From Cheiracanthium punctorium (taxonomy: Eukaryota > Arthropoda > Arachnida > Araneae > Cheiracanthiidae): DNA of 64,000 bases. Below the pieces are notes generated by a model. The model was not told where the DNA came from, did not search any database, and saw only the letters and a program-made list of their open reading frames with translations. Each line of letters starts with the position of its first letter. Position 1 is the stretch's first letter. The DNA is taken from assembly GCA_038373885.1 (NCBI GenBank), contig JAWZYV010002471.1, positions 434,001-498,000 of the forward strand. The letters are read 5' to 3'. The translations under genes were made by a program, and so were the position numbers. This document shows positions 34,150 through 44,869 of the stretch, piece by piece.

Positions 34150-34590
34150 TGCAAGATTGTTAACAAACTTATTAACCAACTAATTAACGATCAAATTAAC
34201 AGATTATTACCTAGCTTATTTTTTGTTAGTTTTTTTTATCTGGTTTGCTTATTAATTGTTAGCTTATTAGTTACATTAATAGCTAGTTTGTGATTTGTTT
34301 GGCTGGTAAATTGTTAATTAATCTGTTAGTAACATAGCAATTTCGTTTGTGAGTTTGTTAGCTAATTTAGTTATTTTGCTTGTTTGATGGTTAGTTACTA
34401 ATTAACGTCATGATGTCCCTGGTGAAGTACACTTCCATTTTCTTTAAATTTAATTATTTAATTAAACTAAGAATTAATGATTAACAATTATTGAGATTTT
34501 TCGTGATTAAAACTAATTTTTAATCACGATCAATTTAATTTGATTAAAATTTTAATCTACTAATAAATCGTTTAACAAAGTTAATTAATT
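34150..34590. repeat. Low-complexity GTTAA/TTAAT-rich tract
   Basis: Degenerate AACTAATTAAC and GTTAGTTA-like words recur for over 400 bp, with plus-type words on the left and their complements on the right, giving a loose foldback character. No precise period is visible. Confidence 0.4.
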
Positions 34591-34596
34591 AATTTC

Positions 34597-35190
34597 AGCA
34601 CTGATAGAGAGAATGAGAAGCAGAGACCAATTTCTCTACTACTGCGTTTTCCGTATAAATCCGTTTTTTCTGTTCCTTTACCTAATCAAGTTCTCTCTGG
34701 TTGGGCTTACCAGCAACACTTTCTGCATCTTACAGAGTTCCGTGCTTTGAAAATTTCTCCTGGCTTATCGTCTCTTAACAGAGAAATTAATTGCCTAAGA
34801 GCCTTAGATACGGTTCTTGGCTTTAGCCCTTCTATTACTAATAAGGATGTGTCTAAATTTAACTAGTTTAAATCTTTCACTACTTCCATAATTGTTTTTA
34901 ATCAATTAATCATACTGCCTTTATTTTCAACTATGAGCTACCAAATTTTTTAACTTCTCAAACATTTCGATTTCCAAGTAATCTTTAATCCTGACAATAA
35001 ACTTAAAATCTTCTTTTCTGAAGCATCTTATTTCTATTGAGAACCGTTGCGTTGCTTAATATATTGCTTTTGAGTGTCATTTGGTCTACATCGGCCACAT
35101 AAAAGAAAAAAAAAAAAACTTTTAGACATAAAGAGCATTATCGGCATTTTATGACTAGGAACTTGTTAGACACTCGTCCAAAATATTTAA
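34597..35190 (+). pseudogene. Decayed coding relic with GIY-YIG-like motif
   Basis: From an acceptor-like TTAATTAATTTCAG (ending 34,598) a frame stays open for about 90 codons, including VLSGWAYQQHFLHLTEFRAL, KISPGLSSLNREINCLRALD and TVLGFSPSITNKDVSKFN, then a stop at 34,864. Further right (35,060-35,170), ECHLVYIGHIK, a poly-A frameshift and RHKEHYRHFMTRN resemble the start of a GIY-YIG nuclease domain (YIG core, downstream R and H). In animals such domains are frequent at the C-terminus of Penelope-like retroelements (family knowledge). Several stops lie between the two parts. The assignment is tentative. Confidence 0.3.
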
Positions 35191-35637
35191 TGTTCACGCT
35201 GAGAGAAAGAGAGAGAGAGAACAAAAGATTTGAAAAGAAATTAAAAATTAGTTTTCAGTATATTTTTGAATTTTTCCTGAATTTTAGTGTTTTTGTTTTC
35301 TTAAGGGAGGATTTTGTGTAAAGAATAAATTGATATTTTTATTATTATTATTCGTCAAACTTTTTCCAAAATTTTGCGATAATAAGAAATTTACGTTATA
35401 TTCGAATTTTTTAAAAAGAGAATAAATCTATGACGTGAAAATATGCTGCACGTACCATTGAAATCATTCTCGTGTGCATCGACAATCGACAAGACTTAAT
35501 AAAATGATTTGTTTTTTCATCTTTTTAAAAATTACTAAGGAATAAAATTTAAAGATTCAGAATATTGTCTATTCCTTCAATCTTATTTTTATATATAAGT
35601 TTTTATGCTAATTTTTGAGTCCTTCATTTTGTTTGAG

Positions 35638-35715
35638 GAGCCAGACCACGACGCATTTACATTTCTAAATGTTGATCACATAATAGAAGAATTCCATGTG
35701 CCATATATATGTAAA
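35638..35715 (+). other. Possible 78 nt internal exon
   Basis: A pyrimidine-rich acceptor (TCCTTCATTTTGTTTGAG, ending 35,637) is followed by 26 open codons, EPDHDAFTFLNVDHIIEEFH then VPYICK, and a 5' splice site AAA|GTAAGG at 35,716. The length is a multiple of three (phase 0). The peptide is compact and acidic with mixed codon use and does not resemble nearby chance frames. I recognise no family. The same strand carries other exon-like islands at 13,948 and 36,894, but nothing links them. Confidence 0.3.
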
Positions 35716-36084
35716 GTAAGGATGCGACCAAAACCAGCGAAAAGCGAGGTTAAAAATTATGCGATAAAAATGATAACGAATAATATTCTATATAAATAAA
35801 ACCTTAGTATTATTCATTAAATGAATAATTATATTTATATGATTTTGGAGTATATGACATACGTTTCTTTTAATTTGTATTAATGTTTAAGAAAATGGCA
35901 CTAGTAATTACTTTCGAAGCTGCATTTCCGAAACCCAAAAATAGGACTCATTTAATAAAAAATATCAAAGCTTTGAATGCCATTCACAAAAGAAAATTAT
36001 ACAAGACTGAAAACAAAAATATAAATACTTCAGATTGCAAATATTTACAGAATTTTCAGTATAATACCTTGTAATAGTTCTAGA

Positions 36085-36165
36085 GAAACCCTTACAAAGG
36101 AGGCCCTAGGAACCTAGTGCAGTCAATTGGCTTTAATCCATAAACAAACAAACAATCAAAGAATT
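36085..36165 (+). repeat. Possible LINE/SINE 3' tail
   Basis: GCTTTAATCCATAAACAAAC, followed by AAACAATC, is a tail type common in invertebrate non-LTR retroelements (memory). Only about 80 bp of ordinary-complexity text precedes it, and no head was recognised. Confidence 0.25.
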
Positions 36166-36893
36166 TCAAACGCACCTGAGGGAAGGTCATAAGTTATAGC
36201 ATTGACCAATAACTTTCTACTAAAGCATGGCTAGGAGAAGGGAAACCTCTCCAAAGTCTATCGCAAAATAATGACCTAATGGGAAAAATTCATTAAAAAT
36301 TTCAGAAGATATTTAAAAAGTATATTAAAAATAAATATAATTTTCTTCTTTTTTAATTATTTTTTAGTTGCTAGAAAATTGTTTACTCCGAATCATTATC
36401 AAGTTTTTAAAAGGAAAGTTTCATAAATAATTTCTCTACCGACTTATAAAGTCAAAACACGCCGGTAAATGCTATTTTTTCGCGATTTTAAGAAATCAGT
36501 TAAAACTAAAAAATAATTTAGATAAGATGTTTCATAACAGCTCATTCAAAAAGCATTCTTTAAACTTTCCGATGATATAAAAAATATTGTTTTCGGACTA
36601 AAATGTAGCTTACAATAACACAAAATGTGCGAAAAATGTCCGAACACTAGAAAAAATATATAATAACTAAAAAATATTAAAAATTGGGTTGATTTATTTT
36701 CAGCAATAGCTTTATTTTTTCCTATTTATCTACTATGTCAAATTTGGTCCTGATCCATCGAACAGACTAGGCGCTTATAGCGATCAAAAAGGCAGATAAT
36801 AAAGGTATTTTATGTACAAATTTACATTACTATTTAAAGATAGCAAGCTTTAAAAAATTAATTCAGCAAATTTATTAATATATCAAATTCCAG

Positions 36894-37096
36894 TGGAAAG
36901 AAAACTTCATATTAAGTATCATGGGCATACCTTATTAGTTTCACCTTGGAAAAGGAATGAGGTTTCTGATAAATGTGATATTGATAGTTTTATCGCAACA
37001 ATAAATCGATACGCAATACAGGAAGATTATTTAAAGAAATTCCCTAGTAGCTTCACCACTCTGGTTTACTGCGTGCAGATAAGTATTGAGTGTTGA
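36894..37096 (+). other. Exon-like open segment, unrecognised
   Basis: After an acceptor-like TATCAAATTCCAG (ending 36,893) a frame is open for about 66 codons: ERKLHIKYHGHTLLVSPWKR, then NEVSDKCDIDSFIATINRYA, then IQEDYLKKFPSSFTTLVYCV, ending ISIEC before TGA. An ATG overlaps its start. The residue mix looks protein-like. No convincing 5' splice site follows, so it would be a terminal exon, a transposon relic or chance. Not recognised. Confidence 0.25.
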
Positions 37097-38770
37097 TCAA
37101 TCCTAATAATATAGATTCATCGGATAATTTACATGTGCATTTTAATTTATACTCTCCATACGTTTCTCTGCATTGTTAAAAATTATATATTTTGATTGCC
37201 TTCTTATTCTAATTTTTATTGGCAAACGCTTTAGCATAGTTCTGTAAAGTAATAATAAAATAAAGTGTTGTCCTAATTTATAGCTATGCATGGAGCACTG
37301 ATTCACTGATTTTGTGACTCCGTAATAATTCGTTTGTAGCTATCCAAAAGAATATGTTTACTGCCATTATCCCCTCCCCCCCCCCCAAAAAAAAAGAAAA
37401 AGAAAGAAAGAAAGAAAAAGATATGGTCGAAAAATGTAATAAAATCCACACCGTTTGTACGATTGGCTTAACTTTTTTTTATAATTATGTGAAAAAAATG
37501 GGTAGTTTGAGATACTTAAAAAATCTGAAAATGGACTCTTTCCCTGTTTTTTAGTAATTCTTTTGTCATTTTTAACTTCAATAAATTACTCTAGAAAAAT
37601 TGAAAGCTGTCGCAACCACGTCGTAGTTGAAACAGATTCGCAATTTGTGAAAAAGTTTCCCTCAAAAAAATTCACACCATTTAAAAGACTGGATAGAAAA
37701 CTTGCATAAATACGTAAAAAAAAATATGAGTTATTTTAAAAGTTTTAAAATGAAACCTTTCAGTGGTTTTTAAATTCAGAAAATTGGTCAAATAGAGTAA
37801 AAGAGATATCTTGAAAAGCTTCTTTAAATAACCCAGATTTTTATTTCCACGATGCCTTGAATTTAGTATTAATTTCACAATTTAAGTTGGAACCTTGTTA
37901 TTTCGGTAACTAAAATAATTTAAAAAAATAAGTTATTAAGAGGCCAAAGGTTAAATGCAGTGAGAGTACGCATTTTTGTCGCATATTTTTCTTGCATCCG
38001 CGGTAATTTCCTCCACATCTGGCTTCCTCTTCTACTTCAAAAATTAATAATAGAAGTTGTAATTTATCGCTATCAATTTTCTATGAACAGATCTTGTGCA
38101 GTTTTTTTTTGAAACCATAATTATTTTATATTTCCACGGTCTAATTAGAATTGCCACATAATATATTTGCTTTTATACACTACTGAGTGCACCTTTAGTA
38201 CACTGTTTAATGCCGTATCCTGTTGTAATCCATAGAAAACTATCGAAAATTGCAGTGATTTAAAATATCATCGGACATACATGTAAAAATATAATAAAAG
38301 GATCTGGAATCGAGAAAGATCTACAAGACTGATTTTAAAAAAAGCATTCATTTAACACCAATGGACGATAATCTAACTTATGCATCGAAATTAATCTACT
38401 CTCATGTGATTTAGAAAGCCCATAGAAAAAAACTATTTTCAGCGATTCGTTTTGAATGGTGAGTCAAATACAAGTTATGAGCTGATTTCTTCTTGATACA
38501 TGGAAAAGATTGATATCAAATTGAATTCAACGGTTTCTGAGTGAGCATGTTTGGTCGTACAGTGCGAAAGCTCATCATAGGGCTCTGTTGTCCCCTAGTC
38601 GTTTAATTATCAAAGAAATCGACAAGGTATACTAACTAACGATGCTGAATCGGTGGATATCAACTGGCCTGTCCAATTTTTCAACAAGCTTAAACTGGTT
38701 TGGCCAACCAGAAAAGAAGAAACAAATGCCCACCTATGACTCTTTAAAGGGTGAAGCTGTGATATCGACT
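37097..38770. other. AT-rich sequence with C9/(AAAG)n tract, no gene seen
   Basis: A C-run followed by A-run and GAAA repeats lies at about 37,373-37,420. Other frames here are short and low-complexity. Confidence 0.5.
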
Positions 38771-38778
38771 GTCGGTAT

Positions 38779-38912
38779 CAGGGGCGTAGCCAGGGGGGGG
38801 TATCGGGATATATCCCCCTCCGAAATTTTTGGATTAGTGATGAAATGCCGTCTATTTATACACATATAAGTTCATATCCCCGTACCGAAAAATTTTCCAG
38901 GCTACGCGCCTG
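38779..38912. mobile_element. hAT-like MITE (134 bp) with perfect 8 bp duplication
   Basis: The termini CAGGGGCGTAGCCAGG and (reverse complement of the right end) CAGGCGCGTAGCCTGG match at 14 of 16 positions. The element is bounded by the exact 8 bp direct repeat GTCGGTAT (38,771-38,778 and 38,913-38,920), the signature of hAT insertion. It has no coding capacity. Confidence 0.85.
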
Positions 38913-39054
38913 GTCGGTATCACAGCTTCGATCTTTAGGGAGTTCGATCTATAGGGGACAGGATTCCTTTCAACTAAAAATATGTGCCTCATTGTTGATC
39001 ACCTAAAGCGTGAATTTGATTTTGTGATTAAGTCAAAGCTACACGACGGCTATC

Positions 39055-39252
39055 TGCCTAAAGAGAGGATGTCTTGGGCGGGGGACTTTTTAAGGAGTTC
39101 TACCACGTACTCACGTTACATCAGGAGGAAACCGCCAAGAACTCCAGATCCTTACATCGACAGCCACGTGGTAGGCCTGAACTCTGGATCATCCCACTTC
39201 GGCCTTCTACTTCTGTCTTACCCGATTGTCATGGTAGCCTTCAGCCATTCGT
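39055..39252 (-). mobile_element. tRNA-derived SINE (family 1), degraded
   Basis: On the minus strand the body GGCGGTTTCCTCCTGATGTA, then GTAGAACTCCTTAAAAAGTC, parallels the family-1 copies at 11,625 and 18,180. A box-B-like GATCCAGAGTTCAGGCC lies at 39,174-39,190. The 112- and 70-codon frames crossing it are explained by this element and are not genes. Confidence 0.55.
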
Positions 39253-39326
39253 CAAAGTGGATAAAATCCGAAGTATTAATAATTAAGTTTTGCGATTTCA
39301 CGATTCATTGCTCTATATAACTAAAA

Positions 39327-39830
39327 TACAGGGTGTTTGTAGATTTAGTTTATACTTCCCTGTATATCTATTACAAAAGATGTGGCAGATTAGGGACTAA
39401 TGGCATAAATCAATCGGAACAAGGATTTCAGCTGACGTCTGGAATATATCAAGTTTTCCGCCATATCTGCTTGAAAAACTACCTTCTAACTCCTTAGAAA
39501 ACTGTCGAGTGGTTAATTACTGATCTTCTTCCACAAATTCTCGCCGGCTAGCCTCATCAACATCCATCCCCTTCATGTTAAAATTGCTTCAACAAGAAGG
39601 GCACGGACCAGCCACAGGTCTCTGCTTCTTGAATGTCATAGTCCTTGTTTTTGAACTTTAGGTACCAAATCTGCACAGTGTCACCTGATACAACAATAGT
39701 ACTTAAAGCTGTACACCTAATTCGTTGATATTCTGTAGCTGACTTTTTGCAACCCATTTTGGGAGGGGAAGCCGTTCTGGCCCCAAACTTTCGCTACGGA
39801 ATTTCATCACACTTCTGTGTGTAAGAATTC
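39327..39830 (-). pseudogene. Mariner transposase relic (N-terminal HTH region)
   Basis: The left edge carries TACAGGGTGTTTGTAGATTT, a mariner-like end. On the minus strand the frame covering about 39,585-39,705 reads TIVVSGDTVQIWYLKFKNKD, then YDIQEAETCGWSVP. It follows the mariner pattern T(V/A)xxWFxKFxxGDxxLEDxxRSGRP that bridges the second helix-turn-helix and the linker. After a frame break, VDEASRREFVEEDQ matches the next mariner segment (VDxxxLxExVEED). The catalytic DD34D region is absent. Mariner transposase cuts and pastes the element at TA sites; this copy is dead. Confidence 0.5.
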
Positions 39831-40262
39831 TATTCATATTCTTGTCTCAAGATGGCAGTGTTTTTATTTCGGATGATACTAATCAGTTATAATTTCGGAA
39901 ATCGTATCCACCGAAAAAGAATAGCTCATATTATATTAAGGAACTTTTGTACATTGTTTACTCCATGATTGCTGGATTCTGACGGAAAGTCACATATTTT
40001 GAAACCTCATTGGTGATAGAGTCTCTCGGGCATCTAAGAATTCTATTCATATTCTTGTTTCAAGATGGCAGTGTTTTTATTTCGGATGATACTAATCAGT
40101 TATAATTTCGGAAATCGTATCCACCCTTTTCGTATCCACCGAAAAAGAATAGCTCATATTACATTAAGGAACTTTTGTACATTCTTTACTCCATGATTGC
40201 TGGATTCTGACGGAAAGTCACATATTTTGAAACCTCATTGGTGATAGATTCTCTCGGGCATC
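39822..40262. repeat. Tandem duplication, 213 bp unit
   Basis: AAGAATTCTATTCATATTCT begins at 39,823 and again at 40,036. The units share TCAAGATGGCAGTGTTTTTA, GGATGATACTAATCAGTTAT and CTGACGGAAAGTCACATATT with only a few substitutions. The second unit carries an extra ~15 bp local duplication (TTTTCGTATCCACC). The near identity indicates a recent event at the edge of the mariner relic. Confidence 0.85.
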
Positions 40263-41241
40263 AAAATTCCCTTATTCAAATTACCCCGGAAGTGGACGAA
40301 ACTTGCACTACCATACTTGATAGCTTTTCTTCATTTTTTTATTAATTAAAGATTCATTATTGTATGGTTTTAAAGAAAGAATGATAATCGCAATGACGAA
40401 CATCACTTATAAAATTACATGAAATTGGAACATCTCTTAAATTGCAAGCAATTTCATTCTAAGCCTGGTATTTTTTATGTTCCTTACTGTATTTTCAATG
40501 TCATAATTACCGTACCTTCATTTAACAAGTATCGTTCTTATTCAAAGATCAAAATTCAAATATCCAATTTAACGTGTAGATAAATGTCCCTTAGATTAAA
40601 AAAATAAATATTTTATTTATTTATTTTGTTGAAATAATTGATTGCGGAAAAATGCAGAACCATAGAAATTCACAATTCGTCCCTGAAAATCATACATTTC
40701 TAGCGCAATTTAATTTTTAAAAATAAAACAAGCAAACTTTTTTGTTACTGAATATCTATGAAAAAGTAAACTTTCATGAAAACGTAATTAAAATATAAGT
40801 CTCACATTTAAAAAACGATAAAACTTAAAAAATAAGACTTAATAAAACTGATAATAAGATTAAATATCTTAAGTTGCTTTGACATTTTCATATGTCAAAG
40901 GAAAAAGTACCTTTATCGTAAATCTTAAGCTTTGATTAAAAAAAATTGTCTATGTTTGGAAGAAATTTAAGGAAATTGATTATTTATTTTTAAACAAAAA
41001 TACAGCAAATGTTTATTTAAAATTCCGTATAATCACTAATGAGCTTTGTTTCAGATACTTTTACATCAATTTTAGAGGCTATTAAATAATTTTTACACAC
41101 TGTTTTCGAAAAAAAATCTTTAAGTAATTTCCATTCGCGATAAGATTTTATTTTCTTTTTAAAGCGAACCACACGAAGACCACACAAAATTCCGAATCAA
41201 AGTTTTAAATCCTTGCAGTTACATAAGACATTAATTGTGTG

Positions 41242-41275
<34 letters not shown>

Positions 41276-42325
41276 CGTTTTGAAGATTGAAAATATTTTC
41301 CTCAAGTTAAATATTTTCTACAAGATTCTTCACAGCATAACTTTACAAATCCACTAGGGATTTTACTATTGGGTATGAGTTTATAATTTATTTCTAAATA
41401 GTTCAAGATGATACTAATTAAAATGTTTTATGCATGTATTTAAGATGTTGTTTATGAATTGCTTTTGAATTTTTTGGAAGCAGAATAACCTAAGAAATTT
41501 TTTATGTATTTGAAGCCTTTCAATATGCACTTAAATGTAGAAAGTTATTGGTTAAAGTAAGTTTTGTTAATAACTCTTATGAATACATAATACCTAAGTA
41601 TATTAAGTTTCTCTTTAACGATTAAACTTTAAAGTCGACTTTAGAGAACTGTTTCGAAAAGTTAAGCTCAGTTAAGCTTATTAAGCAGCATTTTAGTTTG
41701 TTTAATGTTAAGAAAATCATTAACCAAACTTGTAAATTAAGCGATTAGACCATAAGGGAATAAAGATTTATTTTTAAAATATTATTATTACTCTTTCTAA
41801 GTCTGATTAAATTTTAGTACATACTATATTTTCAAGTAAAATAAAATCGTAAATCTGAGATTTCCCTGTTACTTATTGATTCAAATACAAATTTCCTTCT
41901 TAGTTCATATGTTTCAATACTTAGTGAGTCAGAAGTTACATACGCATTATGCAGAGCTTCAGTTTTAATTTCAAATATCCTTTATAATAAATATTTTTAA
42001 AAATATGATATGCAAATCTATTTCGAAATAAAAATATATTCAACTTAATGTACTTGCACTTTTGAATTTGCAGATTTTCATATGAAAATTTCATTTGCTA
42101 CTTCCTTCGAAAAATCTATTTTATACACAGTCGATTAATTACTATAAATATATCCTGTACTTCTGCTTTTATTTTGCACATGGACGTCGTTAGGTTTAAA
42201 GGAGGAGGATATGATCATCATTCTCATTAAACAATAGCGTATGGGGGAGGGGAGTAAGTTTCACGATGCAAATAATGCTCATTCAATTAAAATCATGGGC
42301 ATTTATTGTTAACTTTATGTTCATA
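40263..42325. other. AT-rich sequence with long poly-T, no gene seen
   Basis: A T run of about 30 nt lies at 41,246-41,275. No frame or repeat border is supported in the remainder. Confidence 0.5.
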
Positions 42326-42379
42326 CAGCAATAATGTTGGCAGTGACGTTGGGTGATGTTACATTTCATCATAAATGCG

Positions 42380-42840
42380 ATGTAATTGCAAAGTGTGACG
42401 TCACTGTGTGACAACTATTTGACGTTCCACACTGAAAAAAATGGTGACAGCAACGTATTCATGGTAAATGCAACGCCAACACGTTACGATGTAGACGGTG
42501 CCAATTTGCTATACAATGTTCTTCGTGATTGGCTTATCATCGTCATTACGTCATTTTGTGAGCGGATTTACAACACACAATACCGTATTATTTTACAGTA
42601 CAACGTGAGGGTAAACGTAACGGCTACACGTTGTGGTGTAGACTACGCCATTTGCCATACAAGGTTCTTCGGGATTGGTTTATCAATGTCATTACGTCAC
42701 TTTTACAACACGCAGTGACGTACCACACATATTATTTTACAGCAATATGTGTGGTACAACATTTGCAGGCATGTTACAGGCATTTCTTACAGTGTAGTGA
42801 TGTCCATTATGGTCACCATATGATGTCACAAAAACTGTCC
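42380..42840 (+). repeat. CRE-motif repeat containing two ~147 bp tandem units
   Basis: GTAAA(T/C)G(C/T)AACG...ACACGTT starts at 42,464 and 42,611. Each unit continues through a TTCTTCG(T/G)GATTGG block and TCATTACGTCA to TATTATTTTACAG. TGACGTCA (about 42,391-42,398) and at least four more ACGTCA/TGACGT/TTGACG motifs are present. Frames of 81 and 110 codons follow the repeat and are not convincing genes. A related segment lies at 26,296-26,400. Confidence 0.6.
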
Positions 42841-42967
42841 AGGCGGTCATTTGTCAGCGGTTTATATTCAAAATGAGTAAATATAATCAACCGCTTTTTA
42901 AGCATGGAAGCCTGAGTAAACACATTTGTTATCAAATAGCTTACACATTCATTGTAGGATCTTGGAA

Positions 42968-43044
42968 GACTTTAGAGGAGATGTACTAATCTCCTTTAAG
43001 TCTAAGTTGAGACAGAAAGAGTGCTACCCCTCTTTCTGTCTCAA
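42968..43044. repeat. Two consecutive hairpins
   Basis: The first is GACTTTAGAGGAGAT (about 42,968-42,982) against ATCTCCTTTAAGTC (one bulge). The second is TTGAGACAGAAAGAG (43,007-43,021) and its exact inverse (43,030-43,044) with an 8 nt loop. They are separated by only a few bases. Confidence 0.6.
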
Positions 43045-43169
43045 GCAACGTGTACAGAAACCAAACATCACTGAAATGGTATTCTCAAGCGTCTTAACCA
43101 CCACAAATTAAAAAAACACATCAAAAAAACGAAAATGAGCAACAAATATTTCTCATTTCTATTCACTTA

Positions 43170-44090
43170 GTGTAGTTTGCATCGTTAATCTTATTCACCC
43201 TTATACCCTACTGTATAGTTACAGTGAAAACTTTCACTCAGTTTTCGAAGTTAGATGTCAATAAAGAGAAATTCTATGCACTTCCGAAGGAAGCAAAAAA
43301 TATTGAAAATGATCGTCTTTTAGATTTTATGCATAATCTTGACACTTTTTTTAATGGCATGAAAACTCAGATATTTTCTTTTTCCAGGTGGTGGCTTTCC
43401 TACTTTAAAAATTAGGAATTTGAAAAAAAAAAAAAAAAAAAAAAAAAAACTTTTCAGAGATTTGCTTCTCTGAAACTAGGATATTCCCGTAAGAACAAGA
43501 AAAGTGAAGCAGCATCGGCTTTACCACTGCTTGGGAGGGTGAACTCTTCTATCGACGGGACTACTGTGGGACTGTGGGACTGTGTTAATGGGTTCTGGTG
43601 CCCGTAAAATCTGTCGTGGCTCCAATGTCCTGGATGTTCAAACGATAGCTGAGGGGGTGTCAATTTCAGGGGCTAGGTCTCTCATCTGAAATTTGTACAA
43701 AATTAGGAGACCTCAAAGCTACAACACACAGTGCTATATTATTACAGTATTTCCTCCTATCGAGGTTCATTGAAATGGAAGCCGCTACCTTTTGCCCATC
43801 GCCGTCCTATATGGAGGGTCTGGCACCACTCCGCGTATTCCAGAGGGCATTACCAACAACAGCAACATAATATTGTTAAGAAAGAAGGTTCTTGTTGGCA
43901 TTTGGCATGAAAAACTATCTTCTGTTCACAATTGTGGTAGTTCAATTTTGATATGCAATCAATATGTTATTCACACTGTAAAAAAAGAGAAGGAATTCGT
44001 GATGTATCCTCAGCCATTCTCAATGTGCTTACTATCTCTGAAGAACTCACACCAGGAAACTGACTCTTCTTGAAATAGTGAAATTTCTTT
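43170..44090. other. Region of ordinary complexity with unrecognised frames
   Basis: Plus-strand frames 43,224-43,415 (...FSKLDVNKEKFYALPKEAKN...) and 43,792-44,073 (MPIAVLYGGSGTTPRIPEGI...) are separated by a long A run (43,424-43,449). Between them, the minus-strand frame 43,454-43,663 is Ser/Pro-rich. The sequence is less AT-rich than its surroundings, which suggests old coding or repeat material. I recognise none of the frames, and a single gene cannot be built from them. Confidence 0.25.
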
Positions 44091-44524
44091 ACAAGTATTT
44101 TTTGTTAAATTAAGTTGTTTGGAAAGTCAAGATTTTACGAGTTGTTAGGTATCATCCGAAAGTATTTTAGCTATAGATCCTGAGACTATTTATAGGTAAA
44201 AGCAGCAAGATCCGGAAAGAAACAGAATGAGTTGGGCTTAATAGCGTAAGGGCGGGGATTCTGAGGTTTTAAGTCCACCAACCTTTGAAATGCAATGAAG
44301 GAATACGCACAAGAATGATTAAATACAACAGTATATCGTATTTATTTACTATTGTTTCTACAGCAATTAATAAAACAAACATGCAATAAATTAACAGTAA
44401 GGGAAATTTCAATTAGATTTATGTGTGCCTGCGTGTGTGCGTGTATATAAAAATAAAAGAGAGAAAAAGACAAAATGAAACTATTTATGCAAAATCCATA
44501 TATTACAATTTTTACAGTTATTGC

Positions 44525-44766
44525 AGTCCGCCGACCAGATTGTTTGGTAGTTAAAGCAAAGTACTATGGTTTCGGGTTCAACTCCCCTTCTGTCGGGGTT
44601 CAATCCCCGACTGAGCGTGGCTTCCATTGTGTCTGTACCTTCATAGGGGGTGACGTTGGTCCACCTACTGCGTACCCCAATAATATAGAGACCAAGAACT
44701 CCAGGCTTAGCAGTAGCCAATGCCTCCAGGGGAAAAGGCCACCAGCCATTGGAAAGAAAAAAAAAC
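44525..44766 (+). mobile_element. tRNA-derived SINE (family 2) with A-rich tail
   Basis: The tRNA-like head has a box-B core in GTCGGGGTTCAATCCCCGAC (44,592-44,611). It is followed by the family body TGTACCTTCATAGGGGGTGA, then GGTCCACCTACTGCGTACCC, and a longer 3' part ending GCCACCAGCCATTGGAAAG with an A-rich tail. It is the longest of three family-2 copies (others at 27,128 and 52,532). The 132- and 95-codon frames overlapping it are by-products. Confidence 0.7.
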
Positions 44767-44869
44767 AATTAATATATTCCAATTTTATTAATCGGTCAGA
44801 AATCTCCTCACCAGGCAATAAGGTAGCAATACGAAACCTCATAAAAGTAGCTATTAAACCATCAAAAAA

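Noticed and set aside
38982..39320. 112-codon frame as a gene
   Set aside because: It runs through a degraded SINE; the frame is a by-product.
42386..42876. 110- and 81-codon frames as genes
   Set aside because: They follow the tandem CRE-motif repeat; the repeated peptide pattern comes from repeated DNA.
44592..44611. Strong tRNA box-B sequences (here and at 27,214, 52,610, 11,799) as functional tRNA genes
   Set aside because: The acceptor stems do not pair and each is followed by a shared non-tRNA body, so they are SINE heads.
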